DNA of 64,000 nucleotides from JAIPDZ01 sp034522175 (lineage in GTDB: Bacteria; Desulfobacterota; DSM-4660; Desulfatiglandales; Desulfatiglandaceae): assembly GCA_034522175.1 (NCBI GenBank), contig JAXHLQ010000001.1:4526001-4590000 (forward strand). Reading direction: 5' to 3'. The first letter of the stretch is position 1. The number at the start of each line of letters is the position of its first letter. Shown here in pieces: positions 16,462 to 24,958 of this stretch. A program made the position numbers and the translations under genes. The notes below the pieces were generated by a model that worked only from the letters and a program-made list of their open reading frames with translations, was not told the DNA's origin and ran no database searches.

Positions 16462-18545
16462 CTACTGACCCGTTTTCCATGTCTGCGATTTCGGATTTTT
16501 GTAACAAATCAGACCGCAGTTGAGACATCTGCGGGCCTCGTTTCTCGCAGCAGCTTCATCGAGCCCCGGCCAGGGTTTGGGGAAAATCCAGGCACTCTCA
16601 CTATCCCCCTCCACATCGAGTGAAGGCGGTCGCTCTCTTTCCAGTGTCTCGACGTGGTGGACTTCTGATACATCCAGCACGGATGCGGCTTCACACACCA
16701 ATTCATCCATCGATCCAACCTGTCCGTCCGTAAGGTAGGTATGGATGGCACGGCAGAGCCGACGTCCTGAGAGGATCGACTTGACCACCGCCGAAGAATC
16801 GCTGAGCCTGCCGGGTTCCGGTGCAGTGAACACGCCATTCCGGCCCGTTTTTGGAAACGTGTGGAAGGTTTCAACGGTTCGCCACTGTGAGGCGGCCGCG
16901 TCCGTGGTGTCATCCGAGTCATCGGGGACAAACACCAACTCCGGGAGCCGGGCGCCTGGGAAAACAACACTGTCCACATGACGTGTGGTTGTTTCCACGA
17001 AATCCGCGCGCCGGGAATCTCGCGTTTCCAGTCCGATATCCGTCAGGCGATCATCGGTTCCTTTGAGGAAGGTCACATGGGTGGAAGCGTGAATCTCAAT
17101 CCCCTCGGCAGCCAATGCGCGGGTATCTTTGAATGCCGCAGGGAGTTCGGCGGGATCAAGGTTTGAAATGATGTGTACCGTTTTTGCCCCCTGCTTTTTC
17201 AGCGTGCGTGCCAGGTCGAGTCCTTCAGCCATGTTGTGGACGATGGCGACCTCTTTGCCGATGTTGACCGTTTCGTTCGCAGCGAGGGCGGTCCAGAGAT
17301 CCAGCAATATGAAAAGACCCTGAAAGGGGAGGTCAAACTGATTGACTTCAGGACGGAGGATCTTTTGGCTGTCGATCCCGCCTGTTGTCAGCACCACCGC
17401 ATCATACCCTTCGTGCAGAAGCCCCCCCGGCGTGAAATCCCGACCCATGACCCTATTGGTTTTTGCCTCCACACCCATTTTCAGAATCCCATCAATTTCA
17501 TGATCCAGGATGTCCCGGGGAAGCCGGTCTTCGGCAATGACATACCGTAAAATGCCTCCCAGTTCTGGTTTAGCCTCGAAGAGGGTAGGTCGGTAACCGA
17601 GCCGGGCCAGATAATAGCCGGTGGTTAACCCTTCGACACCGCCGCCGATAACAGCGATTTTGCGATGGTTGTCGTCGGCCTTGTAGGGATTGATATGGGC
17701 GTCGTTGGCCATCTCATATTCGGCGACAAATCGTTTGAGGGAATTGATGGCCACGGGTTCATCCACCATGTTTCGTCTGCAGGCCATTTCGCAGGGAGCC
17801 GGACAGATATGCCCGCAGATGAGCGGAAGGGCGCATTTCTCCTTTATGGTGAGGAGGGCCCCCGGGTAATCCCCGTTGTGGATCTGGCTGATATAGCGGG
17901 GGATGTTGATGCCGGTGGGGCAGGTCCGCTGCAAGGGGCCGTGCATTCGTCGGTCTGATATTCGTCGATGATTCGAAGTGAGTTGGAACTGAGGGTAATG
18001 ATGTGTTTCGGGCAGATTCGCTCGCAGGTGCCGCAGCCTGTGCATCGCTCTGTGTTGACGATGGGCAGGTTGTCGGGCCCGATGGTGAGCGCATCAAAGG
18101 GGCACGCGCGAACACAGGTGCCGAGTCCCAGACATCCGATGGGGCATTCTTTGGACCCTCCTCCCAGCAGCATGGCGGCGCGACAATCATGAATGCCCTG
18201 ATAGATGTATTTCAGGTCTGCTTCCTGGGTTCCATAGCGGCATCCCGGGAATGCAAATTCGGGCTCCCTGAGCTCCAATTCCACGCCCATGATGGCCGCA
18301 ATTTCAACAGCGATCTCAGCTCCGCCTGCGACGCAGGAGGACGGTGAGGATTGACCGGCTACAATAGCGGCGGCGTTGGAACTGCATCCGGGTAATCCGC
18401 ATCCGCCGCAGTTCGCCCCGGGGAGCGCATCGTCCACCGCTTCGATCTTGGGATCCACATACACGTAGAACACCTTCGAAGCCAGTGCCAGGCAAATGCC
18501 GATGGCAACACCCAATCCCCCCATTACCAGAAACCCACCTAACAT
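16462..18545 (-). CDS. rnfB: RnfB fused to GltD-like flavoprotein, frameshifted
   Basis: About 694 residues. Residues 1-25: membrane anchor. 45-60: GANCGGCGLPGC, the RnfB Fe-S domain. 130-185: two ferredoxin clusters (CLGLGTCVRACP, CTGCGTCERICP). From about 200 a GltD-like module begins: CTAPCQRTCPTGINI, CGHICPAPCEMAC, and FAD motif VIGGGVEGL. The second Rossmann motif is degenerate (IVHNMAEGLDLA), so NAD(P)H binding is doubtful. The C-terminus has CLNCGLIC. One base is missing near 17930, exactly at the junction CTAPC/QRTC. Last gene of the rnf operon; this would link Rnf to an extra flavin centre. Confidence 0.8.
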
Positions 18546-18613
18546 GTCGTTCCTCCAACGTCAGTCGACTTGACCCGCTTCATCTGTCCGACTCGATTCG
18601 CTATTCACTGTTC

Positions 18614-18641
18614 AATCGCCAATCGTCAATCGCCAATCCCT
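18614..18641. repeat. AATCGYC heptamer tract
   Basis: Four tandem 7-base units (AATCGCC, AATCGTC, AATCGCC, AATCCCT) abut and overlap the rnfA stop codon. A related tract lies at 42003-42037 at the end of dxr. Confidence 0.5.
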
Positions 18642-19214
18642 ACACCATCCCTTTAAAAGCGAAAAAAGCGAGGGAGATCATGCCTGCGGTCACGAGCCCG
18701 ATGGACGTATCCTGCAAGGGTTTTGGAACCCTGGCGAGGAGGAGACGTTCTCGAATCCCCGCAAAGAGAATCAGGGCCAGTCCGAAGCCCACCGCATAGC
18801 TGAGAGAGGCCACCAGTGCCTGAACAAAACCGTATTCTTCGTTGATATTGATGAGGCATACCCCCATGACCGCACAATTGGTGGTGATGAGGGCAGGAAT
18901 ATTCCGAGCCCCGCATAGAGCGTCGGAATACTCTTTCTCAAAAACATCTCCACCAGTTGGACCAGGGATGCGATGACCAGGATGAAGGCCAGTGTCCTCA
19001 AATATTCAAGCTCAAACGGTCGGAGAAGAAATGTGTTGACGATCCAGGTGATGGCGCCTGCCATGACCAGCACGAATACGACCGCCATGGCCATTCCGGT
19101 GGCCGTCTCCATCCGTTTGGAAACCCCGAGAAAGGGACAGTTCCCGAGGTATTGCATCAGCAGGATGTTGTTGACAAAGATGCAGCTGACGATCAGTAAG
19201 ATGTAGTCACCCAT
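18640..19214 (-). CDS. rnfA: RnfA membrane subunit, frameshifted
   Basis: About 191 residues with six hydrophobic segments. RnfA hallmarks: NNILLMQYLGNCPFLGVS at the start and, after repair, LGIFLPLITTNCAVMGVCL with the Cys that in RnfA/NqrE family proteins helps hold an intramembrane [2Fe-2S] cluster. A single base is missing in the G run 18891-18893. Part of the ion-translocating ferredoxin:NAD oxidoreductase in the inner membrane. Gene order rnfC-D-G-E-A-B is the usual one. Confidence 0.85.
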
Positions 19215-19232
19215 TCTGCTGCCTCCGATCGA

Positions 19233-19829
19233 TTATCTCATTTTCCCCAGCATATTCATTACACACAGCATCAACCCCAGACAGACGAACGCCCCCGGGG
19301 CCTGCACCATGAAACCGAATGGCTCAAAGCTCGGCCCAAACACCGGAATATCGTAGAAGGTCCCATTACCGAGGACCTCACGAACGATGGAGAGGGCGGT
19401 CAGTGACAGGGTGAAGCCCACGCCGATGCCGAGTCCGTCGGCAAAGGAATGAACAACCCCGTTCTTGGCGGCGAAGGCCTCTGCCCGGCCCAATACGATG
19501 CAGTTGACCACAATGAGGGGGATAAAGATGCCCAGTTTCAGAAAGAGGGATAGGCGAATGCCTGCATCACCAATTCGACTACGGTGACAAAGGTGGCGAT
19601 CACCACGATGTAGCAGGCGATTCCGAACCCGCTTGGGGATGACGTTTCTGAGCAGCGATATCAGGACATTGGAACACACCAGCACGAATGTGGTCGCGAT
19701 GCCCATGCCGATCCCGTTTTCCACCCCCTTGGTCACGGCCAGCGTCGGACACAGGCCCAGAACCAGGCGAAAAGGTGGAATCTTGGCCCAAAGCCCTTTG
19801 GTGAATTCTTGAACTGCCGTCTTTGCCAT
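19233..19829 (-). CDS. rnfE: RnfE membrane subunit, with two compensating frameshifts
   Basis: 198 residues in one open frame, but residues of about 69-94 are garbled (NRLLHRGDRHLCHRSR). Shifting frame between a surplus T at 19621-19622 and a missing G in 19547-19549 gives IACYIVVIATFVTVVELVMQ, the expected membrane helix with family consensus. Flanking parts are normal RnfE: LWAKIPPFRLVLGLCPTLAV and IPLIVVNCIVLGRAEAFA with the intramembrane-cluster Cys. An inner-membrane Rnf subunit homologous to NqrD. Confidence 0.85.
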   Translation of the reverse strand: MAKTAVQEFTKGLWAKIPPFRLVLGLCPTLAVTKGVENGIGMGIATTFVLVCSNVLISLLRNVIPKRVRNRLLHRGDRHLCHRSRIGDAGIRLSLFLKLGIFIPLIVVNCIVLGRAEAFAAKNGVVHSFADGLGIGVGFTLSLTALSIVREVLGNGTFYDIPVFGPSFEPFGFMVQAPGAFVCLGLMLCVMNMLGKMR

Positions 19830-19844
19830 TTCCGCACTCCCTCA

Positions 19845-20444
19845 CTATTGTGTAAGCGCCTTTACCCCCTTGGCGATATCTGTTTTTATCCGCTGGTAGC
19901 GCGCGCTCGTTTTTCCGACCGCACCGCACACCCCCCGGGATGAAATGGTCGCGCCGCTGAGTGCATCAATCTGCCCGCCGTCGGCCTTTACCTTGAATGG
20001 GTCCTGAACGGGAAGCCCTTCAAATTGTTCGGTAAATGAGGCGTCGGTCTTTGCGCGCGACCCCACGCCCGGGGTTTCGCTGTGGGTGGTGACCTCCACG
20101 CCGACGATTTCGTCTGTGTCGATATTCACACCGACAACAACACCGATATCCCCGCCGAAGCCTTTGCCGAAAGATTCCAATGCCACCACATTGGGCTTGC
20201 CGTCAAACACACCCACAAAAACCGTTGTTTCCTCCCCATTATCCGTCACCTTGAATCGATCGGTAATGGGATTGTTGGTACTGCCCTTTAGAATTTCATT
20301 GATGGCCGGTCCCTTGACGAACTTGAGCTGCTGGTATTCGATCCGATCCTTGGTGGCATTTTGAATGGCCGCCAGCACACCGCCGGAGAGCGAACTGAAA
20401 ATGACAATCACTATGAACAGTTTCATCATCTCACGCATCTTCAT
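19845..20444 (-). CDS. rnfG: RnfG, covalent-FMN subunit
   Basis: 199 residues: one N-terminal membrane anchor (about 8-27) and a periplasmic FMN-binding domain. The flavinylation motif DALSGATISS is present (about residues 161-170), with Thr as the phosphoester-linked residue. GVGSRAKTDASFTEQFEG is also typical. Start overlaps the end of rnfD by 14 bases, implying translational coupling. Part of Rnf electron transfer between RnfC/B and the membrane subunits. Confidence 0.9.
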   Translation of the reverse strand: MKMREMMKLFIVIVIFSSLSGGVLAAIQNATKDRIEYQQLKFVKGPAINEILKGSTNNPITDRFKVTDNGEETTVFVGVFDGKPNVVALESFGKGFGGDIGVVVGVNIDTDEIVGVEVTTHSETPGVGSRAKTDASFTEQFEGLPVQDPFKVKADGGQIDALSGATISSRGVCGAVGKTSARYQRIKTDIAKGVKALTQ

Positions 20445-21399
20445 GCCTCTTTCCCAGGGCCCTCGGCCTGATTTTGTCGAAAAGCGGATTGGCCACGTTG
20501 ACCATCAGAATGGCGAACACGACGCCGTCCACAAAAGCACCGATGTTGCGGATAAGAACGGTCAGAAATCCGGCGCATGCCCCGTATATCAGCATGGGCA
20601 GGAAGTTGACCGGAGATGAGGAATCCTCTGTGGCGAGGAAAAAGGCTCCGATGAGGGTGTATCCCGTCAGGAGGTGAAACAGGGGGGGGGCATAGGCCGC
20701 TGAGTCGGCCACGTAAAACAAAAGGGCGGTCATAAAGACCCCCGTCAGAAAAGAGAGGGATATCTCCCACCGAATGAACCCTCTGAGCATCAGATAGACG
20801 CCACCGATGATGAGCCCCAGGCCGAAGGTGGAGCCGATGGCGCCGGGCTCCTGGCCCATCAACAGATCGCCCAGGGGGTAATTGTACAGGACATCGGTCC
20901 CGAAATATTTCAGGGCGCTCAACGGATAGACCATGGTCACCCCAAGATCGTAATGGACCAGGGCCTCGTTAAAATCGAGCATGGCCTCCCATGACAGCAT
21001 GATCATGGCGATGGCCACCAAAGAGGGATTGAGGGGATTCCCGCCGACCCCGCCAAAAATCTGTTTTCCGATGACGATGGCGATAAATGTGCCCACCAGG
21101 ACCACCCACCACGGCGTGGATGCGGGGAGTAGCATGGCAAAGAGCAGACCGATGACCGCCGCATTCCCGTCTCCGATACTGATGGGTCTTTTCATTACCA
21201 GATTCATGAGGAGTTCCCAGCCAATGGCAAAGGAAACGGCGAAGGCCACCACACCGAGGGCGGGCGCCCCGTATTGATAGATTCCCATAATGACCGCTGG
21301 AAGCGCGGCCAGCATGGTATGGTAACTCTTGGCGCAGAGACCGCTTCCATTGTGCCAGTAGGGGGCGTATGACCCAATAAAAAGCTTTTTATTCTCCAT
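20431..21399 (-). CDS. rnfD: RnfD, covalent-FMN membrane subunit
   Basis: 322 residues from the ATG at 21399, preceded by GGAGGAATCCG. Longer upstream reading to 21612 overlaps rnfC and lacks family similarity. About ten membrane helices. GKQIFGGVGGNPLNPSLVA and FHLLTGYTLIGAFFLATED match the family; the flavinylation site reads TGYT rather than the common SGAT but keeps the Thr. It overlaps rnfC by 11 bases and rnfG by 14 bases. Confidence 0.9.
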   Translation of the reverse strand: MENKKLFIGSYAPYWHNGSGLCAKSYHTMLAALPAVIMGIYQYGAPALGVVAFAVSFAIGWELLMNLVMKRPISIGDGNAAVIGLLFAMLLPASTPWWVVLVGTFIAIVIGKQIFGGVGGNPLNPSLVAIAMIMLSWEAMLDFNEALVHYDLGVTMVYPLSALKYFGTDVLYNYPLGDLLMGQEPGAIGSTFGLGLIIGGVYLMLRGFIRWEISLSFLTGVFMTALLFYVADSAAYAPPLFHLLTGYTLIGAFFLATEDSSSPVNFLPMLIYGACAGFLTVLIRNIGAFVDGVVFAILMVNVANPLFDKIRPRALGKRHEDA

Positions 21400-22676
21400 C
21401 GGATTCCTCCGCGGCCCGCTGTAGAGCGAGTTCATGTTTCCCGAGCATAATGTAGTGAAATACGGGAATGTGAAGCATGCAGACGTAACTGCAGAGACCG
21501 CATTCAACACATGACAGGAGGTCATAACGCTGAGCGGCTTCTTCATAGAGCCGGTTTTCAAGCAGGCGCACGAGCATGTTGACCGGTAGCCTTGCAGGGC
21601 AGGCCCGCACACATTCTCCGCAATTCACGCATGGGCTGTCCGAGGCCGCGACGATCTGATGCTTATCCTGAATAAAGATGGCATCGGTGGTGTGCATCAC
21701 CGGCATCTTTTCTGAATAGACGCTGTGGCCGGTCATGGGTCCGCCGAAGACGATCCGGTCTCCCTGATCGGTTGATATGTCGAGGTCGGTCAGGATGTCC
21801 TCTACGGGCGTCCCGATTCTTGCCCGTACAAGGCTGACGCGGGCGTCTTTGTGGATAACGGAGACGACCTTTTCCACCGGCGGCCGTCTGTCGACGAAGG
21901 CTGTTTTAAGGGCCAGTACGGCTTCGACATTAAGGACCCCCACGCCCAAATCGGAGGGGGTATGGTCACGGGGATATCCTGGTTCAGGAGGTCTCGAACC
22001 GTAAACCAGGGGAGGGCCTTTGGATAAGTGGGATCGATAACCTTGACTTCCGCACCGGTCTTCTCGGCCGCTGATTGCAGGCTGGGTGGAATAACCAGGA
22101 TGACGCGAGCGGCCCCCGTTATGTCCTTGAGACAGCTTACGCCCTCCCTGATTCCCGTGGCTTCGGTGTTGAGGATAAATTGTTGGGTGGACACCAGAAG
22201 ATCCTGATCGATGCCGTTTATAATAAGGGTATGGACAGGGTTCTCAATGTCGAGTATCGCGTGAACATCCGCCATGCCGGGGAGGCGGGGAGAAATTCCC
22301 GGGCGACCTGGGCACTCGGCGATTCGGCTGCATCCGTGAATCCGGTGTCCCATCTGTCCGGTTCATCCACATCGATGGTCACGCAGATGGAGCGATGATC
22401 GGTATAGGTGCTGTCTTCAAAAACGGCGTCAACCGTCCCGGTAGCTGTGGTCGTGAGATTTCCTTTCTTGCCTCCTGAAAAGGGAACTGCCGCTCCTGTC
22501 TTGACCTCTGTGTCCTGCCTGAGGCCAAGATCTCCCGGATGTATACGATTGTCATGCAGAAGGAGGGTTACTTTTTTTGGAAGCGGTATATCCCTGACTT
22601 CCGTCTGAGCGAAAAGCGCAATGTCCGCATATGTCAGTTTCGGTCTGGTAAAACCGAAAAATGGCCTTTTAATCAT
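21389..22676 (-). CDS. rnfC: RnfC, NADH/ferredoxin-linked peripheral subunit, twice frameshifted
   Basis: About 430 residues after repair. N-terminal barrel-like part (LPKKVTLLLHDNRIHPGDLGL), NuoF-like middle (RARIGTPVEDIL, IVFGGPMTGHSV) and two ferredoxin clusters near the end: CVNCGECVRACP and CVECGLCSYVC. Single bases are missing in G runs 22279-22282 and 21956-21960; restoring them rebuilds FLPASPGMADVHAILD and VTIPPSDLGVGVLNVEAV. Likely cytosolic face entry point for NADH electrons in the Rnf complex. Confidence 0.85.
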
Positions 22677-22765
22677 CGCTTGCCTCCTGACTCATGAGAA
22701 AGGGACCCGTCTTTCCCATAAGAAAAGGGTTTGAACCTGATGCACATGGCGCTTTGGCGAGGATC

Positions 22766-23140
22766 TTACCTCATGTGGCAGGAATAACATTCGACCGGAC
22801 CGCTCCCACTGTCTTTGTGGCACCCAATACATTGCTTGTGAAGGGCGTCGGATCGCTTGGGGGCATCCTCGCCATCCGATAAATGACATTCTCCACAAGA
22901 CGTCGGTCTTTCGCCTTCGTCTTCGAGCATGTGATGGCATGTGTTGCATTCGAATGCGTAACCGGCCTCGGAAAAATGCATGTTATGATCAAACAGGACC
23001 TTTCCGCCTGTGGTTTTGTACATAATTCTTAAGGGATTTTCGGGTGTCTTTTTTGCGAAGGCCGTGTAGCAGAGGAGCCCTGCAATGAACAGGACAACTG
23101 CCATGACGTAGCCAATCGTTTTTTGAGTGTTTGCGGCCAT
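22766..23140 (-). CDS. Tetrahaem cytochrome c (c3/c7-like), Rnf-associated
   Basis: 124 residues from the ATG at 23140, supported by GAGGAG upstream; longer starts up to 23236 look spurious. One N-terminal hydrophobic anchor (about 9-28), then a periplasmic domain with four CXXCH haem sites: CNTCH, CGECH, CIGCH, CYSCH. Extra His residues (HNMHF, HHM) could be axial ligands. It is the first gene of the rnf operon. Rnf clusters with multihaem cytochromes are known in Desulfovibrio and Methanosarcina; this short one probably passes electrons between Rnf and periplasmic c-type carriers. Confidence 0.8.
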   Translation of the reverse strand: MAANTQKTIGYVMAVVLFIAGLLCYTAFAKKTPENPLRIMYKTTGGKVLFDHNMHFSEAGYAFECNTCHHMLEDEGERPTSCGECHLSDGEDAPKRSDALHKQCIGCHKDSGSGPVECYSCHMR

Positions 23141-23192
23141 CCCGGCTGTCTCCTCAGATCTGTTGAATGGGCTGGAAATGTCCCAGGTTATG

Positions 23193-23218
23193 CGTACCCA
23201 CATGCGAGTTGGGGTACG
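23193..23218. promoter_or_regulatory. Dyad at predicted rnf transcription start
   Basis: CGTACCC (23193-23199) and GGGTACG (23212-23218) form a perfect 7-base inverted repeat with a 12-base spacer, centred just downstream of the rnf-side -10 box. The position fits a repressor operator. Confidence 0.4.
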
Positions 23219-23225
23219 AAAGCCT

Positions 23226-23253
23226 TTTACAGACAAGCGTCCTTCTTTGTCAA
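23226..23253 (-). promoter_or_regulatory. Candidate promoter of the rnf operon
   Basis: On the minus strand TTGACA (23253-23248), a 16-base spacer and TGTAAA (23231-23226) match sigma70 boxes (6/6 and 4/6). It lies about 90 bases upstream of the cytochrome start. Confidence 0.5.
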
Positions 23254-23486
23254 GGGGGATTTGGGGTTATATTCAGTGAATCGTTATCGTCAGCCAATTC
23301 CTTTGCCGGGAGTGCGCCTTGACCACGGATGCGGACGACGGTTTTGCGGGTTGAAAATGACCTGGGGTTTTGATACATTCCCACAACATCGATGTACGGC
23401 AGTCAGGGGAAGGGCAGGTAACTTGGCTTCCTCTAATGTGGGCGGAATCTTGTAACGGTTGAATGAACCTGTGAAAGGGGAGGGTT

Positions 23487-24950
23487 ATGAAGAAAAAGGA
23501 CATTGAATTCGGGTACACATTTGACGATCTCATTTTGGTGCCTGCCAGGTCTTCCGTCCTGCCCAGCGATGCCAATGTAGGGACACGGCTTTCCAGAAAC
23601 ATGCGACTGAGCATACCCATATCGAGTGCCGCCATGGACACCGTAACAGAATATGAGACCGCCATTACCATGGCGAGGCAGGGGGGTATCGGTTTCATCC
23701 ATAAAAACATGAGCATTGAGCGCCAGGCCCTGGAAGTGGAGAAAGTCAAGAAGTCTGAAAGCGGTATGATTGTGGACCCCATTACCATCACGCCGGATAA
23801 AAAAATCCATGAAGTCATCGATATTATGGAAAAATATGAGATTTCAGGCGTCCCGGTAGTGGAGGGTGAAAACCTGGTGGGAATTATTACCAACAGGGAC
23901 CTGCGATTTGAGACAAACCTGAATCAGCGGGTGGATTCGGTGATGACCAAGGATAACCTTGCAACCGCCCGGATGGGTATTACCTTAGAGGAATCCAAAG
24001 CCATCCTGCACCAAAGGCGAATCGAGAAATTGCTGGTGGTTGATGAAAATGGGAAACTCGAAGGCCTCATCACCATTAAGGATATTGAAAAGCTGAAAAA
24101 GTTTCCCAACGCATGCAAGGACCATCTGGGTCGCTTGAGGGTGGGCGCTGCTGTGGGGGTGGGATCCGACATGATGGAGCGCCTGTCGGGTCTTGTGAGC
24201 GCGTCGGTGGATGTGGTGGTCATCGATACGGCCCACGGGCACTCCGACATGGTGCTGAGGAGTGTGAAAGAAGCCCGGAAGCGATTCGGTGATCTGGAGC
24301 TGATTGCAGGCAATGTGGCCACGGCCGAAGGGACCCGGGCGCTGATTGAGGCCGGCGTTGATGCGGTGAAGGTCGGTGTGGGGCCCGGTTCAATTTGTAC
24401 CACACGCGTGGTGGCGGGAGTCGGGGTGCCGCAGATGACCGCTATTATGGATTGTGCGGCCGAAGCGAAAAAAGCGGACATCCCTGTCGTCGCAGACGGC
24501 GGCATCAAGTTTTCAGGCGATGTGACCAAGGCACTGGCCGGTGGTGCCGACTCGGTAATGATCGGTAGTCTGTTTGCCGGTACCGAGGAAAGCCCCGGGG
24601 AAACCATTCTTTTCCAGGGACGTACCTATAAGGTCTACCGTGGAATGGGATCCCTCGAGGCCATGAAAGAGGGGAGTAGGGACCGATATTTTCAGGAGAA
24701 AGCGGAACTGGAAAAGAAGCTTGTGCCTGAGGGGATCGTGGGGCGGGTCCCCTACCGGGGGAATCTGGCGGAGACGCTCTATCAACTGGTTGGCGGGCTT
24801 CGCGCGGGAATGGGCTATTTGGGATGCCATACCATTGATGAACTGCAGACCCAACCGCGTTTTATTCAGATTACGCCCGCGGGCCTTCAGGAGAGTCATG
24901 TCCATGACGTGATCATCACCAAAGAAGCACCGAATTACCGAATCGAATAG
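23487..24950 (+). CDS. guaB: IMP dehydrogenase
   Basis: 487 residues, standard length. TIM-barrel catalytic domain split by two CBS domains (about 95-205). The catalytic loop GVGPGSICTTRVV carries Cys304, and the IMP-binding ADGGIKFSGD and flap region YRGMGSLEAM are present. Converts IMP to XMP with NAD+, first step of GTP synthesis. Start supported by GGGGAGGG. It is followed 8 bases later by guaA. Confidence 0.97.
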   Translation: MKKKDIEFGYTFDDLILVPARSSVLPSDANVGTRLSRNMRLSIPISSAAMDTVTEYETAITMARQGGIGFIHKNMSIERQALEVEKVKKSESGMIVDPITITPDKKIHEVIDIMEKYEISGVPVVEGENLVGIITNRDLRFETNLNQRVDSVMTKDNLATARMGITLEESKAILHQRRIEKLLVVDENGKLEGLITIKDIEKLKKFPNACKDHLGRLRVGAAVGVGSDMMERLSGLVSASVDVVVIDTAHGHSDMVLRSVKEARKRFGDLELIAGNVATAEGTRALIEAGVDAVKVGVGPGSICTTRVVAGVGVPQMTAIMDCAAEAKKADIPVVADGGIKFSGDVTKALAGGADSVMIGSLFAGTEESPGETILFQGRTYKVYRGMGSLEAMKEGSRDRYFQEKAELEKKLVPEGIVGRVPYRGNLAETLYQLVGGLRAGMGYLGCHTIDELQTQPRFIQITPAGLQESHVHDVIITKEAPNYRIE

Positions 24951-24958
24951 GGAGCCAA

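Larger units (their letters stand above)
23141..23486. other. Divergent intergenic region, rnf operon / guaB
   Basis: 346 bases without a gene. It holds the rnf-side promoter and dyad listed separately. On the guaB side only a Shine-Dalgarno site (GGGGAGGG) just before ATG 23487 is clear; I see no convincing guaB promoter. Confidence 0.5.

Noticed and set aside
5293..23280. Shared 13-base word GTTATATTCAGTG at about 5292 and 23267
   Set aside because: Words of this length are expected to recur by chance in 64 kb and the contexts differ.
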